Assembly: GCA_964017195.1 (NCBI GenBank)
Contig: OZ024891.1
Coordinates: 7,093,994-7,157,993, forward strand
Length of the DNA stretch: 64,000 nucleotides
Origin: Siderastrea radians
Taxonomy: Eukaryota > Cnidaria > Anthozoa > Scleractinia > Rhizangiidae
Direction: 5' to 3'
In this document: piece after piece, positions 1 through 11,336 of the stretch
How positions within the stretch are numbered: the stretch's first letter is position 1
Layout of the letters: each line of letters starts with the position of its first letter
Translations under genes and position numbers: made by a program
Notes under the pieces: generated by a model
What the model was told of the DNA's origin: nothing
The model's input: the letters and a program-made list of their open reading frames with translations, nothing else
Database searches by the model: none

Positions 1-2502
1 TTACTAATCAGCCAAAAGAAAAAAAGATAATTAAGGAAATGGATACTTTCAAACTGGAAGGGTATTAGAAAATGAAACCGAATCTCCCTTTCACTGCCCC
101 GTTAATTTTCCTGATAAGCACGAGCTTGTTTTCCGTTGGTGGTTTAGATATGTTTGAGATGAGAAGATTATAAATCTTCTTCGAGGATAGTTCTTCTTGA
201 GCGAAAATATGAAACGGTGTCGTTTTGTTTGCTGCCTGAGTCACATTGCTGCTCATTTCTTTTTTCCATTCCGGTGGAAGGGAATGATAAAGACATTTTA
301 AAATAAGTCAAGCACGTTTAACAGAGATTCGGTTTGTGCGGCTTGATGCAAATAAACTCACATAAATCTCCGACTTTACAAAGTCCTGCAGAGAAGAGTT
401 TCCTACTGAATACAGATTTGTTGTCAATACATATAAACCTATTGTTCCAAATTGGCTGGTTGAATATTTCGTCCAGAGAAGAAGGTTTGGAGTTTTTCAA
501 GAGAGACCAAGCTATCAAGCATTCCTTGTAGTATTTTGGTAAATCTATAGGTAATTTTGAGTTTTCGAAGTTGCAATGAAATAACAGTCTACCTCTAACT
601 TTGTTGATGTAGTGATTTGTATGCACATGTTTCTTTGTGCTTCAATCATAGATTCGATATGAGGCATCTTTAAGCCTCCTTCATTGATATCATTTATCAG
701 GGTAGCACGTTTCACTTTGTCTTTACCTTTCCAAATAAAGTTAAATAAAATTTGATTTATATCTTTGATAATTTTTTTTGGAGCAGATGAGACTCATACG
801 ATATAGAATTTTTGGGATAGCAAAGGTTTTAATTACCTGTATTTTACCTAGTAGTGTGAGACCTTTCCAGCTCCAACTGTTTAGTGTCTTTTTTAAGGAT
901 TTAACGATGGAGTCCAAGTTTAATCTTTGGAAAAGCGCATAATCATAGGTGAAATGTATCCCCAAGATTTTGACTGTTTTAGGGATGTGTTCCACACTTA
1001 AATCCTCTGCAGTGACTCTCGAAGAACCGAGATTCATAACTTCTGTCTTTTGTTTGTTCATTTTCAAGCCGGAGTACACACCAAATATGTGTAAAGTATT
1101 GGAAAGCTGATAAAAAGATTCCTTGTCTTTAAGAAAGACCGTTAAATCATCTGCAAAGATGACCAATTTCAATTCTTGATTGTCAATTTTGATGCCTCCT
1201 ATCTTTATATCATTTCTGATATTGATGGCTAGTGTTTCTAGTACAAGAATAAAGAGATAAGGAGAGAGAGGATCACTTTGACGAACCCCTCGAGAGAGTT
1301 TGAAGGGCTGGGTTGCGAAGCTCATGACACTGCTAGATATATCCGAGTAAAAAGTAGTAATCCAGGCAATAAAAGATGGTCCGAAGTTGAATTTCTCGAG
1401 GGTTTTTTTTTTGAGATAATTCCAATTGACAGAATCAAAAGCTTTCTCAAAGTCAATTGCTACTAATAGGGAGCTTATGTCCTTTAAAGCTGTTAGAGAA
1501 ATAATATCGTCAATCGTACGCACTGCATCAAAAATTGTTCTTCCTTTGACGTAAGCATTCTGGTTGTGCTGTATAATTTCTGGTAACACCTTTTCCAGTC
1601 TCTTAGCAATTGCTTTAGTTGCAATTTTAACGCCAATATTAATTAGAGAAATTGGTCTCCAGTTTTTTATTTGCCGTCGATCTCGATCTTTTTTCTGTAT
1701 GAGGACAATAACTGCTTCTTTTTGTGAGGATGAAAGCTCTCCATGTTTGTAGGAATAATTTAGGCTTTTTACTAACATCTCACCAAGAACTGGCCAGAAG
1801 CTCCTGTAGAATTCGATAGTGAGACCATCGTTTCCAGGTGTCTTGTTATTTTGAAAAGTTGATAACACTCGGCAACAGACAGTTCACCTTCACAAAGCTG
1901 TTGCATTTCTGGAGATAGTCTTGGTATGCTTTCGGAATCCAGGAAAGGACAAGACTGGTTGATTTCCGATTGATTTGTCTCGCTGTAAAGGTCTGAGTAG
2001 AAAGAATATACTGACTCATCCATGATTTTTTTAGGGTATGTCGTTATATTACCATCAGCGAATTCGACTTTCCTGATCATGCTTTTTCTCTTGTTATTTC
2101 TTTCAAGGTTTAGAAAGTACTTATTATTTTTCTCCCTTTTTTCGTACCAGGATGCACGTGAACGGGTGATCGCCCCTTTAGTTATGTATTCATATTCCTT
2201 TTCATACTCAATCTTTAAATTTTCAAGTTCATTTTGGTTTGCTATAGTTGGAATTTCAGCTACTTTTTCCTCCGCTAGTTTCAATTTGTTCTCGATCATA
2301 ATCATTCTTTCCCTGCGTTGCTTTGCTTTTACCTTGCTATACTGAATAGTCTCTTTCCGTATGTTATATTTTATCCAGTCCCACTGAACTCTAACGTCTT
2401 GATTATAGCTAATCTCGGTAAGCCAAAAAGGAATTCGGTCTGTTATTAATTTTAAATATGCTTTATCATCCAAAAGGCTATTATTAAACTTCCAAAAAGA
2501 GG
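1..2502 (-). pseudogene. LINE-A (L1-like) ORF2, linker, reverse transcriptase and C-terminal part
   Basis: This is the 3' two-thirds of an L1-like LINE ORF2 read leftward; its 3' end lies outside the window. Reverse transcriptase blocks are clear between 1868 and 741: the finger motif NWRPISLIN, the catalytic AIDFEKAFDSVNW, then GVRQSDPLSPYLF and the active-site block FADDLTVFL. The reading frame changes near 1790-1868 and again at a T-run near 770, and the C-terminal domain survives as short pieces at 626-318 and 256-65. The N-terminal endonuclease lies at 8570-7797, because LINE-B was inserted between residues FWKF and NNSLLDD. The copy is inactive. Confidence 0.88.
2486..2502. repeat. Left 17-bp target-site duplication of LINE-B
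   Basis: The 17-bp sequence AAACTTCCAAAAAGAGG here is repeated exactly at 7794-7810. Removing LINE-B plus one copy makes LINE-A ORF2 contiguous, with FWKF followed by NNSLLDD. The left limit is uncertain by a few bases because LINE-B ends in an A-rich tail. Confidence 0.9.
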
Positions 2503-2637
2503 AGAGAGCATGCACGAGTCCGGCATGATCGGACGTGTTTATTGAGCGGAGCCTTATCTCCCTTCATTTTCCTAACTTCCCCTGGTATTTTTGACCGTCA
2601 AGTAATCTAAGAGCGATGCAGTATATCGATTACTTCA

Positions 2638-3510
2638 ATGGAATCGAATAATCGCAAGAATAAAAGGGGCGCAAGAGGTTCAATAGAAGAAGAAACCAAC
2701 GTTGCGAAGCGTTCCAATATGGCGGATTGCGAAGAGGTGGAAGAGTTGGACGCCTCTTCTTCTGAACCGAGCCTCAGCGACATTAAAGAGATGCTCGTGG
2801 ATATTAAAACTACAGTGACAGCGATACTTCAGGACAATTAACAACTAAAAGAAGAAATAAAGGAACTAAAGGCCGCCCTGAACAACAACAAGAGGGAAAC
2901 TGAGAAACTTAAAATACAGTTGACAAAAGCAGAAAAAGCAAACGACACATTGCATAATGAGTTGAAACAAACAAGGCACAAGCTTAAAGAACAAATCGAA
3001 GGGACTAACAGGCTAGATGAAATCTATGATGACCTGGAGCAATATTCGCGTAAGAATTCGCTAGAAATTGTCGGAGTGCCCGAAAGCGCTTACGAATCCA
3101 CGGAAGAGGTCGCAATCCGTATTGGAGAGGCTGTCAACATCACCATCAAACCAGAAGACATTGAGATATCTCACAAGCTGAGAAGAAAGAACAGTAAGCC
3201 TGTTATCTTAAAATTCTTAAGCCACAAAGTGAAGACGCGACTTTATAAAGCGAGAACCAAGCTAAAGGGCCTGAAAGTGTCTGACATTTTTCCAAGTTAC
3301 GCCAACGCTTCTCTTCAAGAGCAGCGTATATATATAAACGAGAATCTGACGGATTACAGGCGAGAGTTGTTTTGGAAAGCAAATCAGAAGAAAAAGGACA
3401 ACATGATTATCAGCGCTTGGACAATTGATGGCAAGCTTTTCGTAAAGACATCGCCAGACGGAGCACCGATTAGAATATACGGTGAGGAGGACTTTATACA
3501 AGATCTTTGA
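2638..3510 (+). pseudogene. LINE-B ORF1 protein (L1-type, Transposase_22-like), one internal stop
   Basis: This is the nucleic-acid-binding chaperone of the L1-like element. From the ATG at 2638 the frame is open apart from one TAA at 2839-2841, after which it continues in the same frame to 3510 (about 290 codons). The N-terminal region is basic then acidic. A Lys/Glu/Leu-rich coiled coil covers about residues 70-125. An RRM-like core follows, with LEIVGVPES and then HKLRRKNSKPVILKF, and the C-terminal domain ends IRIYGEEDFIQDL. The layout coiled coil, RRM and CTD is that of L1 ORF1p. The stop would truncate it before the trimer domain is complete. Confidence 0.85.
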
Positions 3511-3701
3511 AAATCAATAGTCTACTGAACAAATGAAGGGATAACGGACTGGATTGCTGAGAGAAGGAACTCTTAAAATAGGTTTGTTTTTAAAAATTTG
3601 GTGTTCGTTAATTTTGTTTTGTTTCGCTTTTGTTGTCGCTTACTACTTATTATTACTGAAGGAGAGCGTAAACATAATATTTCATCAGAGAACTACACTT
3701 A

Positions 3702-6700
3702 ATGCATAAATCACATAAATGTTCGGTAATTTCTTTAAACGTTAGGGGTCTAAGAGATACTTCTAAAAGAAGGAGCATTTTTATGTACTTAAAGGATCAG
3801 AAAGCCGATTTTTGTTTCCTTCAAGAAACTTTTTCCAAAGCAAGCGACGAAGCAATTTGAAGAAATGAATGGGGAGGTCCAATTTACTTTTCTCATGGCA
3901 CATGTCACAGTAAAGGTGTTTGTGTTTTGATCAATCGAGCGGTAAAGGAAAAGGTGACATGCACATCCAGTGACACCTCTGGCAGAATAATCCTAATTAA
4001 CATTACGTACAATGGCTTGAAATTATCACTTTGCAATATATACGCGCCAAACGACCACACACAACAATTAGGCTTTATTCAGGAACTCAATTGCCTCTTA
4101 ATTGATAAAGCCGAAATTGTAACTCTAATAGTAGGGGGTGATTGGAATTGTACCTTGGAAAAGAAAGACAAAAAAGGGGGTGTCCCCTGGAGACCCACAG
4201 CGTATAGGAATTTAGTCAAAATTACAATGGATAGTCTTGATCTTGTTGATATTCAAAGAACACGCCATCCAAAGCTCAATGCGTTCTCCTATTGTCTAAG
4301 GCATTAGGTGTCAAATCAAGGATAGACTTTTTTCTAGTTGCTAAACACTTAACAAAATTTGTAAAAAAAAGTGGACATCCAAACATCAATAGCGCTTGAT
4401 CACAATACAATTTGCTTGTTATTATCGTGGCCAGATGAGCATCCCCGTGGACCGGGATTTTGGAAATTCAACAACACCTTATTAGACGACGAGGAGTACA
4501 CATCCAAAATTCGAGAATTATATCCTGAACTTCGCAAAAAGTACTCCGATGTAAAAGATCAACAGCTTTTTTGGGAACTGATGAAAATGGAAATAAGAAC
4601 CGTGACCATTTCATTCGCTAAGGGAAAGGCACAAACAATTAAGAAACGCGAGACAGTAATTAAAGAACAACTGGATGAACTGGATAAAAAAATATGCAAT
4701 AGCCAAAATCTTGATAATATCAATGATACCCTTAAACAATATGATGACCTCAAAAAGGAACTCCAACAACACTATGACAATAAAGGCAAAGCTGCAATTT
4801 TCAGGTCTAAATGTCGATGGGTCGAAGAAGGAGAGAAAGCTACAAAATATTTCTTTAACTTAGAGAAAAGAAATTACAATCGGAAAACCATAAATGAAAT
4901 TAAATTAGACAATGAGGAAACAACCACAGATGAAAAGCAAATCTTGTCAATGATTAAAATGTATTATGATGACCTGTATAATTTCACAACAACTGAGACA
5001 CAGGATAACTTCGAAACATTTATAGAAAACCTGGAGATCCCTAAACTCGATGACAAGGAAAGGGATGAACTAGACGGTCCCTTGACATACGAAGAATGCA
5101 AAAAATCATTGGAAGCGTTTCAAAACGGTAAATCACCAGGAGTAGACGGCTTAACCGTAGAATTCTATAAACACTTTTTTGATTTGATAGGATTAGATCT
5201 TTTAGCTAGTCTAAACAGAGCATACGAACTTGGGAGGTTATCAATATCCCAGCGCCGGGGTATAATTACTCTTTTACCTAAAGAAGACGCAGACTTAATG
5301 CTCTTGCAAAACTGGCGACCCATTACTCTACTCAACGTAGACTACAAAATTGCATCAAAAGCCATAGCAATGAGAATTGAGCCAATGTTGCCAAATCTTG
5401 TGCACCCGGACCAAACCGGCTTCGTAAAGGGAAGGTATATCGGGGAAAATATAAGGCTAATATTCGATATAATGGAACAAACAAAAGTAAATAACATCCC
5501 AGGTATACTCATATCAGTTGATTTCAAAAAAGCCTTTGACTCGCTGGAATGGTCATGTATTCAGAGCACTCTCCAAAAATTCAACTTTGGGGATAGCCTA
5601 AGGAAATGGATCAAAATATTCTATACGGATATTGAAAGTGCAGCCTTGAACAACGGCTTCGCTACGGATTGGTTTAAGCCTTCTAGAGGAGTAAGACAAG
5701 GATGTCCACTCTCGCCTTTTTTGTTTATCTTAACGGCAGAAGTTTTATCAAATAAAATAAGACAAAACCCGACCGTCAAGGGAATTCGTCTATTTGGCTC
5801 TGAGGTCAAACTAAGTCAGTTTGCAGATGACACGAATTTATTCTGTGGTGATTTGGCATCGGTCGAACAAGCTCTTGACATAGTGAACGTTTTTGGTAAA
5901 TTCTCCGGATTGATGCTCAACGTAGAGAAAACAAAAGCCATCTGGCTAGGAAAACGGTCAAAAAATAAAACCAAACCGTTAGGGATGAAATGGGTAAATA
6001 GTCCAACAAAATTCCTAGGAATTTTTGCCTCCTATGATGAGAAAGGTAACAACCAGATGAATTTCAACCTGAAAGTGCAAAAATTACAAACGAATCTAGA
6101 TATGTGGAATTCGAGAGGGTTAACGCTATATGGAAAGGTGCTAATAATCAAATCTTTGGGGCTATCTAACTTAATATATTCAATTTCGAACACAAACGTT
6201 CCTAAGGAGATAGTTTCAACGGTAAAAGATAAAATGTTTCGTTTCTTTTGGAAAAATAAAAAGGACAAAATAAAGCGGACAAGTCTTTATCAGGACTTTA
6301 GCAATGGGGGGTTACGGATGGTTGATATAGAACTTACAATAAGATCATTACGATTAGCATGGATTCAAAGACTTATTTTTGGAAACAAAGGCAACTGGAA
6401 AAACGTTCCGGACCACTTCTTTAAAAAACATGGTGGCCTCAACTTCCTACTCCGGTGTAACTACGATACCAAATACCTTGGACATTTTCCAGAATTTTAC
6501 AGAGACATACTTATTGCCTTTGACGAAATTAAAACTTTGTACAACTATGATCAAGGAAACGACATTATCCTTTTCAACAATAAGGATATTTTAGTGGATG
6601 GAAAGCCTATATTTATTAGGGAATGGTTTAATAAAGGCATCCATACTATTCAAGAGCTCTTGAACGAAAATGGTCAATATCTAACCTTCCAAGATTTCCA

Positions 6701-7424
6701 GATGAAATATCATTGCAAAACAAACTTTCTCCAGTTTTATCAAATCTTGAGCGCAATTCCTGGCTTTTTGAAAGAAAAAGCGCGAACGCTAGGACAAAAT
6801 CCGATGCTTAACTAGAGCGAAAATTATACATCGTTTCTACTAAACCAAAACACCGAAATAAATTTGGAGAAGTTTAAAGCAAGAGACTATTATCATCTAC
6901 TTCTTGCCAAGAAACATCAATCACTCCCTACTGCCCCCTACTGGGGCACCGATTTATCAATGGATACAGAAGACTGGAAAGAAATCTTCAGCGCAAATCC
7001 AAAACTATGCAAGGAAAATAAGTTGAAAGAATTTCAGTTCAAATTCATCCATAGGATTGTCGTCACGAAGAAAGAACTCTTCAAATATGGGATCCACGCA
7101 GACAGTGATTGTACATATTGTAGTGAACCAGATTCTATAGATCATACTTTCATTAATTGCACATTTACTCGAACCTTCGCTCGTAATGTCATTGATTGGT
7201 TTAATGTTCAAAATGGCTCTAGTTTCCAACCGGATACGAAGGAAATGCTTTTTTCTTCCTGTAAATACCCAAACAACCCGGTGCTAGAGAGAAAAGTCAA
7301 TTACACCCTCCTCTTCATGAAATACTATATGTATGCAAGTAAACTAAATAACAATTTACTTTGTCTGACTGATTTTAGCAACAAACTCAATCTTAAATAC
7401 AAAGTGGAAAATCTGAAACAATGA
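3702..7424 (+). pseudogene. LINE-B ORF2: endonuclease, reverse transcriptase, Cys-His C-terminus (broken)
   Basis: ORF2 starts at ATG 3702 with the APE-type endonuclease (SLNVRGLRD, FLQETFSK, VGGDWNCTL). A TGA at 3858-3860 and frame changes near 4300 and 4365 break this domain. From 4371 a long frame runs to 6815 and includes the RT blocks NWRPITLLNVDYKIASKAI, SVDFKKAFDSLEW, RQGCPLSPFLF and FADDTNLF. A TAG at 6813 separates the last 190 codons (6864-7424). That last part carries a CCHC-like knuckle, CTYCSEPDSIDHTFINC, as in L1 ORF2 proteins. At least four lesions make it inactive. Confidence 0.9.
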
Positions 7425-7569
7425 CATCTAAACTTAAACTATTAAGCTCCTCTTTTATTTTGTAAAATAGCATCGTTTTCAATTTCTCTTTTTTGTTTTT
7501 CGATCCTATAGACTTAATGTAAGTAGTGTTAGTTTCTTCTCCTTCTCTTAAACAAATTATAATTTCATT

Positions 7570-7793
7570 TAGTAATATAAATAACTGTACCGTTAGTAGT
7601 GTAAGCATTGATTTGTAATTAGTCTTTGTTTCTGTAAGTTATGTAAGTAACTGTCCCGTAAGAAGTGCAAGTAATTGATTTGTAAGTAGGTTTTTTTTTC
7701 CTTCTGTAAGTAATGTAAGTAACTGTACCGTGAGTAGTTGTCATGTAAGCAATTGATTTGTAAATAAAAAATAAAATAAAAAATAAAATAAAA
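7570..7793 (+). repeat. LINE-B 3' UTR tandem repeats and A-rich tail
   Basis: A unit of roughly 70-90 bp containing AGTAACTGTACCGT and ATTGATTTGTAA occurs three times in imperfect tandem between about 7580 and 7765. An A-rich tail made of AAATAAAATAAA blocks follows and abuts the TSD at 7794. Such 3' UTR repeats are common in LINEs and vary in number between copies. Confidence 0.7.
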
Positions 7794-7796
7794 AAA

Positions 7797-8570
7797 CTTC
7801 CAAAAAGAGGGACCGTGACTTGTGTCACTTATACTATCAATGTCTAGTGTTATTGCGGAGTGATCAGTCTTAATTGCAGTTACAATGTCTGCCGTATTTG
7901 TGTCATCCTGTAGGGAGTCGCTAATTAACCAGAAATCTGGTCTTCTTTGGATTAATGGGTTTTTCTGTCTCCAGGTGAAACGTTTTTTGGTCGGATTTCT
8001 TACTCTCCAAATGTCAGTCAAGTCAAATTTCAATATGATGTCTTCGAGACTCTTAACAGAATTCTTTACGGAAGGTTTCCCTCCTGAGCAGTCCAAGTTG
8101 GGTTCAAAAGTAACATTGAAGTCCCCACCTAGTATGATCTGATAATCTGATTGCGACATTTTCTCTTCTATGAGACATGCAATTTTATCAAAAAATTGGA
8201 TCTGTTCACACGGCTTTGAAGGTGAATACATATTAACCAGCAAAAAAGGGGAATCTTGGATCAAGGCATCTAGGATTATAAAAGTTCCCATTTCATCTCT
8301 TTGCACTGAATTAATTAGAAAATCCAAACCCTCTCTAATCAAAATAAGAGTACCTTTGCTATGCGAGGTTCCATGAGCAAAGAACAAGTCTCCTGTCCAT
8401 TTTTTCCTCCATTGGTTCTCTAACTCCTCTGTGCTATAAGTTTCCTGAAGAAAATAGATATCTGCATTTTGTTTTCCTAGCCAATTAAATATGCATTTTC
8501 TTTTTTCAAAGGTGCGAATACCTCTAACGTTCAGGGAAAGCAGTTTAAATTGGAGATTATTACCCTCCAT
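7797..8570 (-). pseudogene. LINE-A ORF2 N-terminus, APE-type endonuclease
   Basis: This is the first 258 codons of LINE-A ORF2 from ATG 8570. It is an exonuclease-endonuclease-phosphatase domain that nicks target DNA for target-primed reverse transcription. Visible motifs are LSLNVRGIR near the start, FLQETYS, ILGGDFNVTF with the catalytic Asp and Asn, and KTDHSAITL with the terminal catalytic Asp-His. The frame is intact through this domain and stops only where LINE-B was inserted (TSD copy 7794-7810). The protein continues at 2502. Confidence 0.9.
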
Positions 8571-9048
8571 CGAGAGAAATAAAAAAAAGTGCCTAAAAAG
8601 AACATCACATCGAGATCCATTCCCGTGATTTCATGACAACTATTGGTGCTGCCGTACAACCTACACGCTTGATTTTCAATGACAATGATAGGTAATTTAT
8701 GCCCAAAATTACTGCACTTGTCAAGCATCCAACTACAATTATCAATTAACACAACGAAGAACATTCACACAAAAGAACAAGTAAAGATCTTAAGAAAGCA
8801 CCCAGCAAAAGCTGTTAAAATAACGCTGCATATAGTCTTGGTCTTACAACGGTTAGCAAAATTTGCATAACGCATGCCTCCGAAAATACAAAAAATATTC
8901 GACTGGATTCGACTGGAGACTGGAGTCCGAAGGCATGATTTCATCAATAAATAATCTTAACGTCTAGATATGCAGACATACTGATTAAACAGAAGGTAAA
9001 GATTTGATTAGTAACTATTATTTACGCCTAAAGTAAGTAGATCTAAGC
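8571..9048. other. LINE-A spacer between ORF1 and ORF2
   Basis: About 480 bp separates the ORF1 stop (9049) from the ORF2 start (8570) on the minus strand. No domain-bearing frame is seen. A short imperfect inverted repeat (ATGCCTCCGAA near 8874 and TCCGAAGGCAT near 8927) could mark a small insertion. Confidence 0.5.
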
Positions 9049-9551
9049 TTAAGGAGAAATTAGAACACCATCAATGTAAAGTTTGTCTGGCTCCGCTCTG
9101 CTGAAAAACGCGGTCTTCCCGTCTTTTTTCGCCGCTTTGAATTTATTGATCAATTTCTTCCTTGCTTCAACAATAGATTTGGGCAAATCTGCAGGTATTC
9201 CAAGTTCCGTTCCTTTTAGCCTCCCCGCTTTTGAGAAGACCTCCTCCCTTTCCGGATATCGGAGAAATCTCGCGATCATCTGCCGCGGTTTCGTCTGTTC
9301 GGAGTCGTATTTCCCGATCCTATGCACACGCTGTAATTCGATACTTTCGGCATCATCAATGCCTAGGTTGTTTTTGAAAAAGTCTACCAGAACTTCGCGT
9401 GGATTTTATTTACACTCAGACTGCTCGGGTATGCCATAGAACCGTAGATTTTCCCTTCTCTGGTACGTTTCCATATATTACAATTGTTTGCGTAAAGATG
9501 CCATTTCACCGTTCGTTTTTGCCACGTCTGCTTCGTAGTTAAGAATCTTTT

Positions 9552-10482
9552 TAGCCTGCAAGCAGGCTCTCTATTCGGGGGGCAACGCAACGTGAATTAT
9601 TTTCTTACGTGAATTATTTTCTTCGAGAGCGCCGAAGGCGCGAGTTTCGGCGAGCGAAGCGAGCCCGCGGTGAAAATTGAGAGCCTGCACGTATCCCATT
9701 GAATTTTGAATCCGGCGCGGTCGTCCACGAACGCAGCACTCTGATTGGTCAAAAATGACAGGCTCAATTAATATGAGTTGGTCGGACTCCTGTCCGGCGT
9801 CGAAACAGTTGTTAAAAGTTGTCGCGCAGGAGAGCTGCCAGTCTCAACTGATGACTCGAAATTCGTTGCACTTCTGATTTCCTCGAAGAGCCTGCATAAG
9901 TTCCTAATTTTTCGGGCGCAAGAATTACACATACGGCTCGACAAAGAAGACAATTTTACGAAATAAATACCAATGTTTTCGCACATCGTCGCCAATTCTT
10001 GTCCGCGACTTCCATCGCGATTTGAAACTTCAAATAGATTTTCCGTGGACATTCGACCCGATTTTCCAGTTCCATATTTCACCAAAAAACTACAACTGCA
10101 GATACGGCAATGTCCACTTGCTTTGTTGACAACTTTTTTCGGAGTTAAAACGCGTTCTTCCGATCCTTCCATGAAGAGCCACAAAGATCTAGACGAAATC
10201 CCGGGAAAACTTCCACGTGCATCTTTCTGTCATGTTTGTTTATATTTTTCTCGTTCCCTATTGGCTAGTTATTTGACACCGGAAGCGCGGCGAGTTGTCA
10301 ACAAGTTGTCACATTTCGAGGGGCCGGAATTGAAATTCAATGACTCACGTGCAGGCTCTCGTTTTTCACCGCGGGCTCGCTTCGCTCGCCTTCACTTCGT
10401 TCGCCGAAACTCGCGCCTTCGGCGCTCTCAAAGAAAATAATTCACGTTGCCCCCCCCGAATAGAGAGCCTGCTCGCAGGCTA
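9552..10482. mobile_element. Mutator-like DNA transposon, 931 bp, 9-bp TSD
   Basis: Terminal inverted repeats start TAGCCTGC and run about 50 bp (TAGCCTGCaAGCAGGC...CGTGAATTATTTTC on the left, its complement on the right). Flanking GAATCTTTT at 9543-9551 and 10483-10491 is a perfect 9-bp target duplication, the length typical of Mutator-like elements. The inner ends share GCGCGAGTTTCGGCGAGCGAAG in inverted orientation. It carries one open frame (10172-9768). At this length it is a non-autonomous or gene-capturing member. Confidence 0.85.
9768..10172 (-). CDS. Cys-rich (ZAD-like) zinc-binding protein inside the Mutator-like element
   Basis: This is a 134-codon frame from ATG 10172. It has a CxxC pair near the start (CRICSCSF), then a second pair, MCNSCARKIRNLCRLFEEI, about 60 residues later. 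This CxxC...CxxC layout with a following helix resembles ZAD-type zinc modules that mediate dimerisation. No catalytic transposase domain is present. It may be a captured gene fragment or a DNA-binding factor of the transposon. The name rests on cysteine spacing only. Confidence 0.5.
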   Translation of the reverse strand: MEGSEERVLTPKKVVNKASGHCRICSCSFLVKYGTGKSGRMSTENLFEVSNRDGSRGQELATMCENIGIYFVKLSSLSSRMCNSCARKIRNLCRLFEEIRSATNFESSVETGSSPARQLLTTVSTPDRSPTNSY

Positions 10483-10799
10483 GAATCTTTTCTTCCGCGG
10501 ACTTTACATTCTTGTTTAGAGTAGAAATATCACTCTTCATCTTGTCAGCGTCTGCAATGTAGCTGGTAACTTTCGCTTCAACTGACCTCACTAACTCACC
10601 GTGCCCGTTCAAACATAATTCAAGAGTTGAGACTTTCTCCTGTAGTCGGCTCACTGTTTCGTCAACATTACACATGTGTTTCTTTATTCCGTCCATTTTG
10701 TCCTCTAGAATTGCCAACTTGGACAAAATCAATTCAATTTTAGGCATAACGCCTTCGGCCATATCGAGGGCTTCCAAGATGTCGTCTGCGTGATTCCGA

Positions 10800-10894
10800 A
10801 CCCGGAGATCGAATTGTTATTGCTTTTTTATCCTTGCTTTCCGTTGATATTAACAAATTAATGCTGACAAAGTAAAAGTTCAGAATTGATGTAA
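10800..10894. other. Probable 5' end of LINE-A abutting an older ORF1 fragment
   Basis: Between the first ORF1 codons of LINE-A (10762) and the stop codon of an unrelated ORF1 copy (10895) there is about 130 bp without a gene. The LINE-A 5' terminus must lie here. I cannot identify a TSD because its 3' end is outside the window. Confidence 0.45.
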
Positions 10895-11055
10895 TTACAA
10901 GTTATAAAGATCACGTTCACTGAAGATCCTTGTAGGATTTCCCTGAGGCGAAGTTTTCACAAGTATCTTACCATCCTTTGACCAGAAGCTGTGAAGAACT
11001 TTGCTTGTAGGATCTGACTCTTTATGGCAGAACATTACTTCCCAAGTCGCCAGAA
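10895..11055 (-). pseudogene. ORF1 C-terminal fragment of another L1-like LINE
   Basis: On the minus strand this segment reads LHSFWSKDGKILVKTSP and ends RIFSERDLYNL. It is the same C-terminal domain ending as LINE-B ORF1 (DGKLFVKTSPDGAPIRIYG at 3428-3483). The similarity fades near 11055, where LINE-C ORF2 sequence begins on the opposite strand. It is either a separate relic or the inverted 5' part of LINE-C. Confidence 0.72.
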
Positions 11056-11330
11056 ATATCTCAGCTGATTTACTCGGCCTCAATGCTCTCTGTTCCGGAG
11101 TCAATCATTCAGCAAGTCCAAAGTAAACTTTTCTCGTTTTTGTGGAAAAACAAAAAGGATAAGATCAAACGAAAGGTGCTCTATCTACCACTGTCAATAG
11201 GAGGCTTAAAGTTTCCATGCTTTGGTACTGGTACAATGGTAAAAGCACTACGATTAAGTTGGATCAGTAGATTCTTACTCAGGTCAGATAAATCATGGAA
11301 AGCAATTCCAAACTCTTACTTTAACAAACG
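11056..11330 (+). pseudogene. LINE-C ORF2 fragment 1, C-terminal of RT
   Basis: The plus frame reads QLIYSASMLSVPESIIQ and then FSFLWKNKKDKIKRKVLY. It aligns with the post-RT region of LINE-B ORF2 (6170-6280, FRFFWKNKKDKIKRTSLY). It breaks off at the 6-bp duplication TGGCAT (11331-11336), where a DNA element was inserted, and continues at 12568. Upstream ORF2 domains are absent. Confidence 0.82.
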
Positions 11331-11336
11331 TGGCAT

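Larger units (their letters stand above)
2503..7793 (+). mobile_element. LINE-B, complete L1-like retrotransposon inserted in LINE-A
   Basis: This is a 5.29-kb non-LTR element with 5' UTR, ORF1, ORF2, a repeat-bearing 3' UTR and an A-rich tail of TAAAATAAA-type units, flanked by a 17-bp TSD. It sits head-to-tail opposite to the LINE it interrupts. Two ORFs, an APE-type endonuclease and a poly-A-like tail fit the L1/Tx1 group. It is full length but carries one stop in ORF1 and several breaks in ORF2, so it is younger than its host LINE yet dead. Confidence 0.9.
9049..10762 (-). pseudogene. LINE-A ORF1 protein, split by a Mutator-like insertion
   Basis: ORF1 begins near ATG 10762 with a predicted coiled coil (LILSKLAILEDKMDG, then VSRLQEKVSTLEL). 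It is interrupted at 10482-9552 by a DNA transposon and resumes at 9551. The second half has a stop near 9477 and one near 9405, then the C-terminal L1-type domain at 9327-9049 (QMIARFLRYPEREEV, ending DKLYIDGVLISP). The order coiled coil, RRM-like, CTD matches ORF1p. The 9-bp duplication flanking the insertion confirms it was once one gene. Confidence 0.82.

Noticed and set aside
1278..2345. Plus-strand frames of 62-107 codons over LINE-A
   Set aside because: Antisense shadows of the reverse transcriptase frame.
11083..11104. ATG at 11083 as a gene start
   Set aside because: Similarity to LINE ORF2 continues upstream to about 11056, so the ATG is internal.
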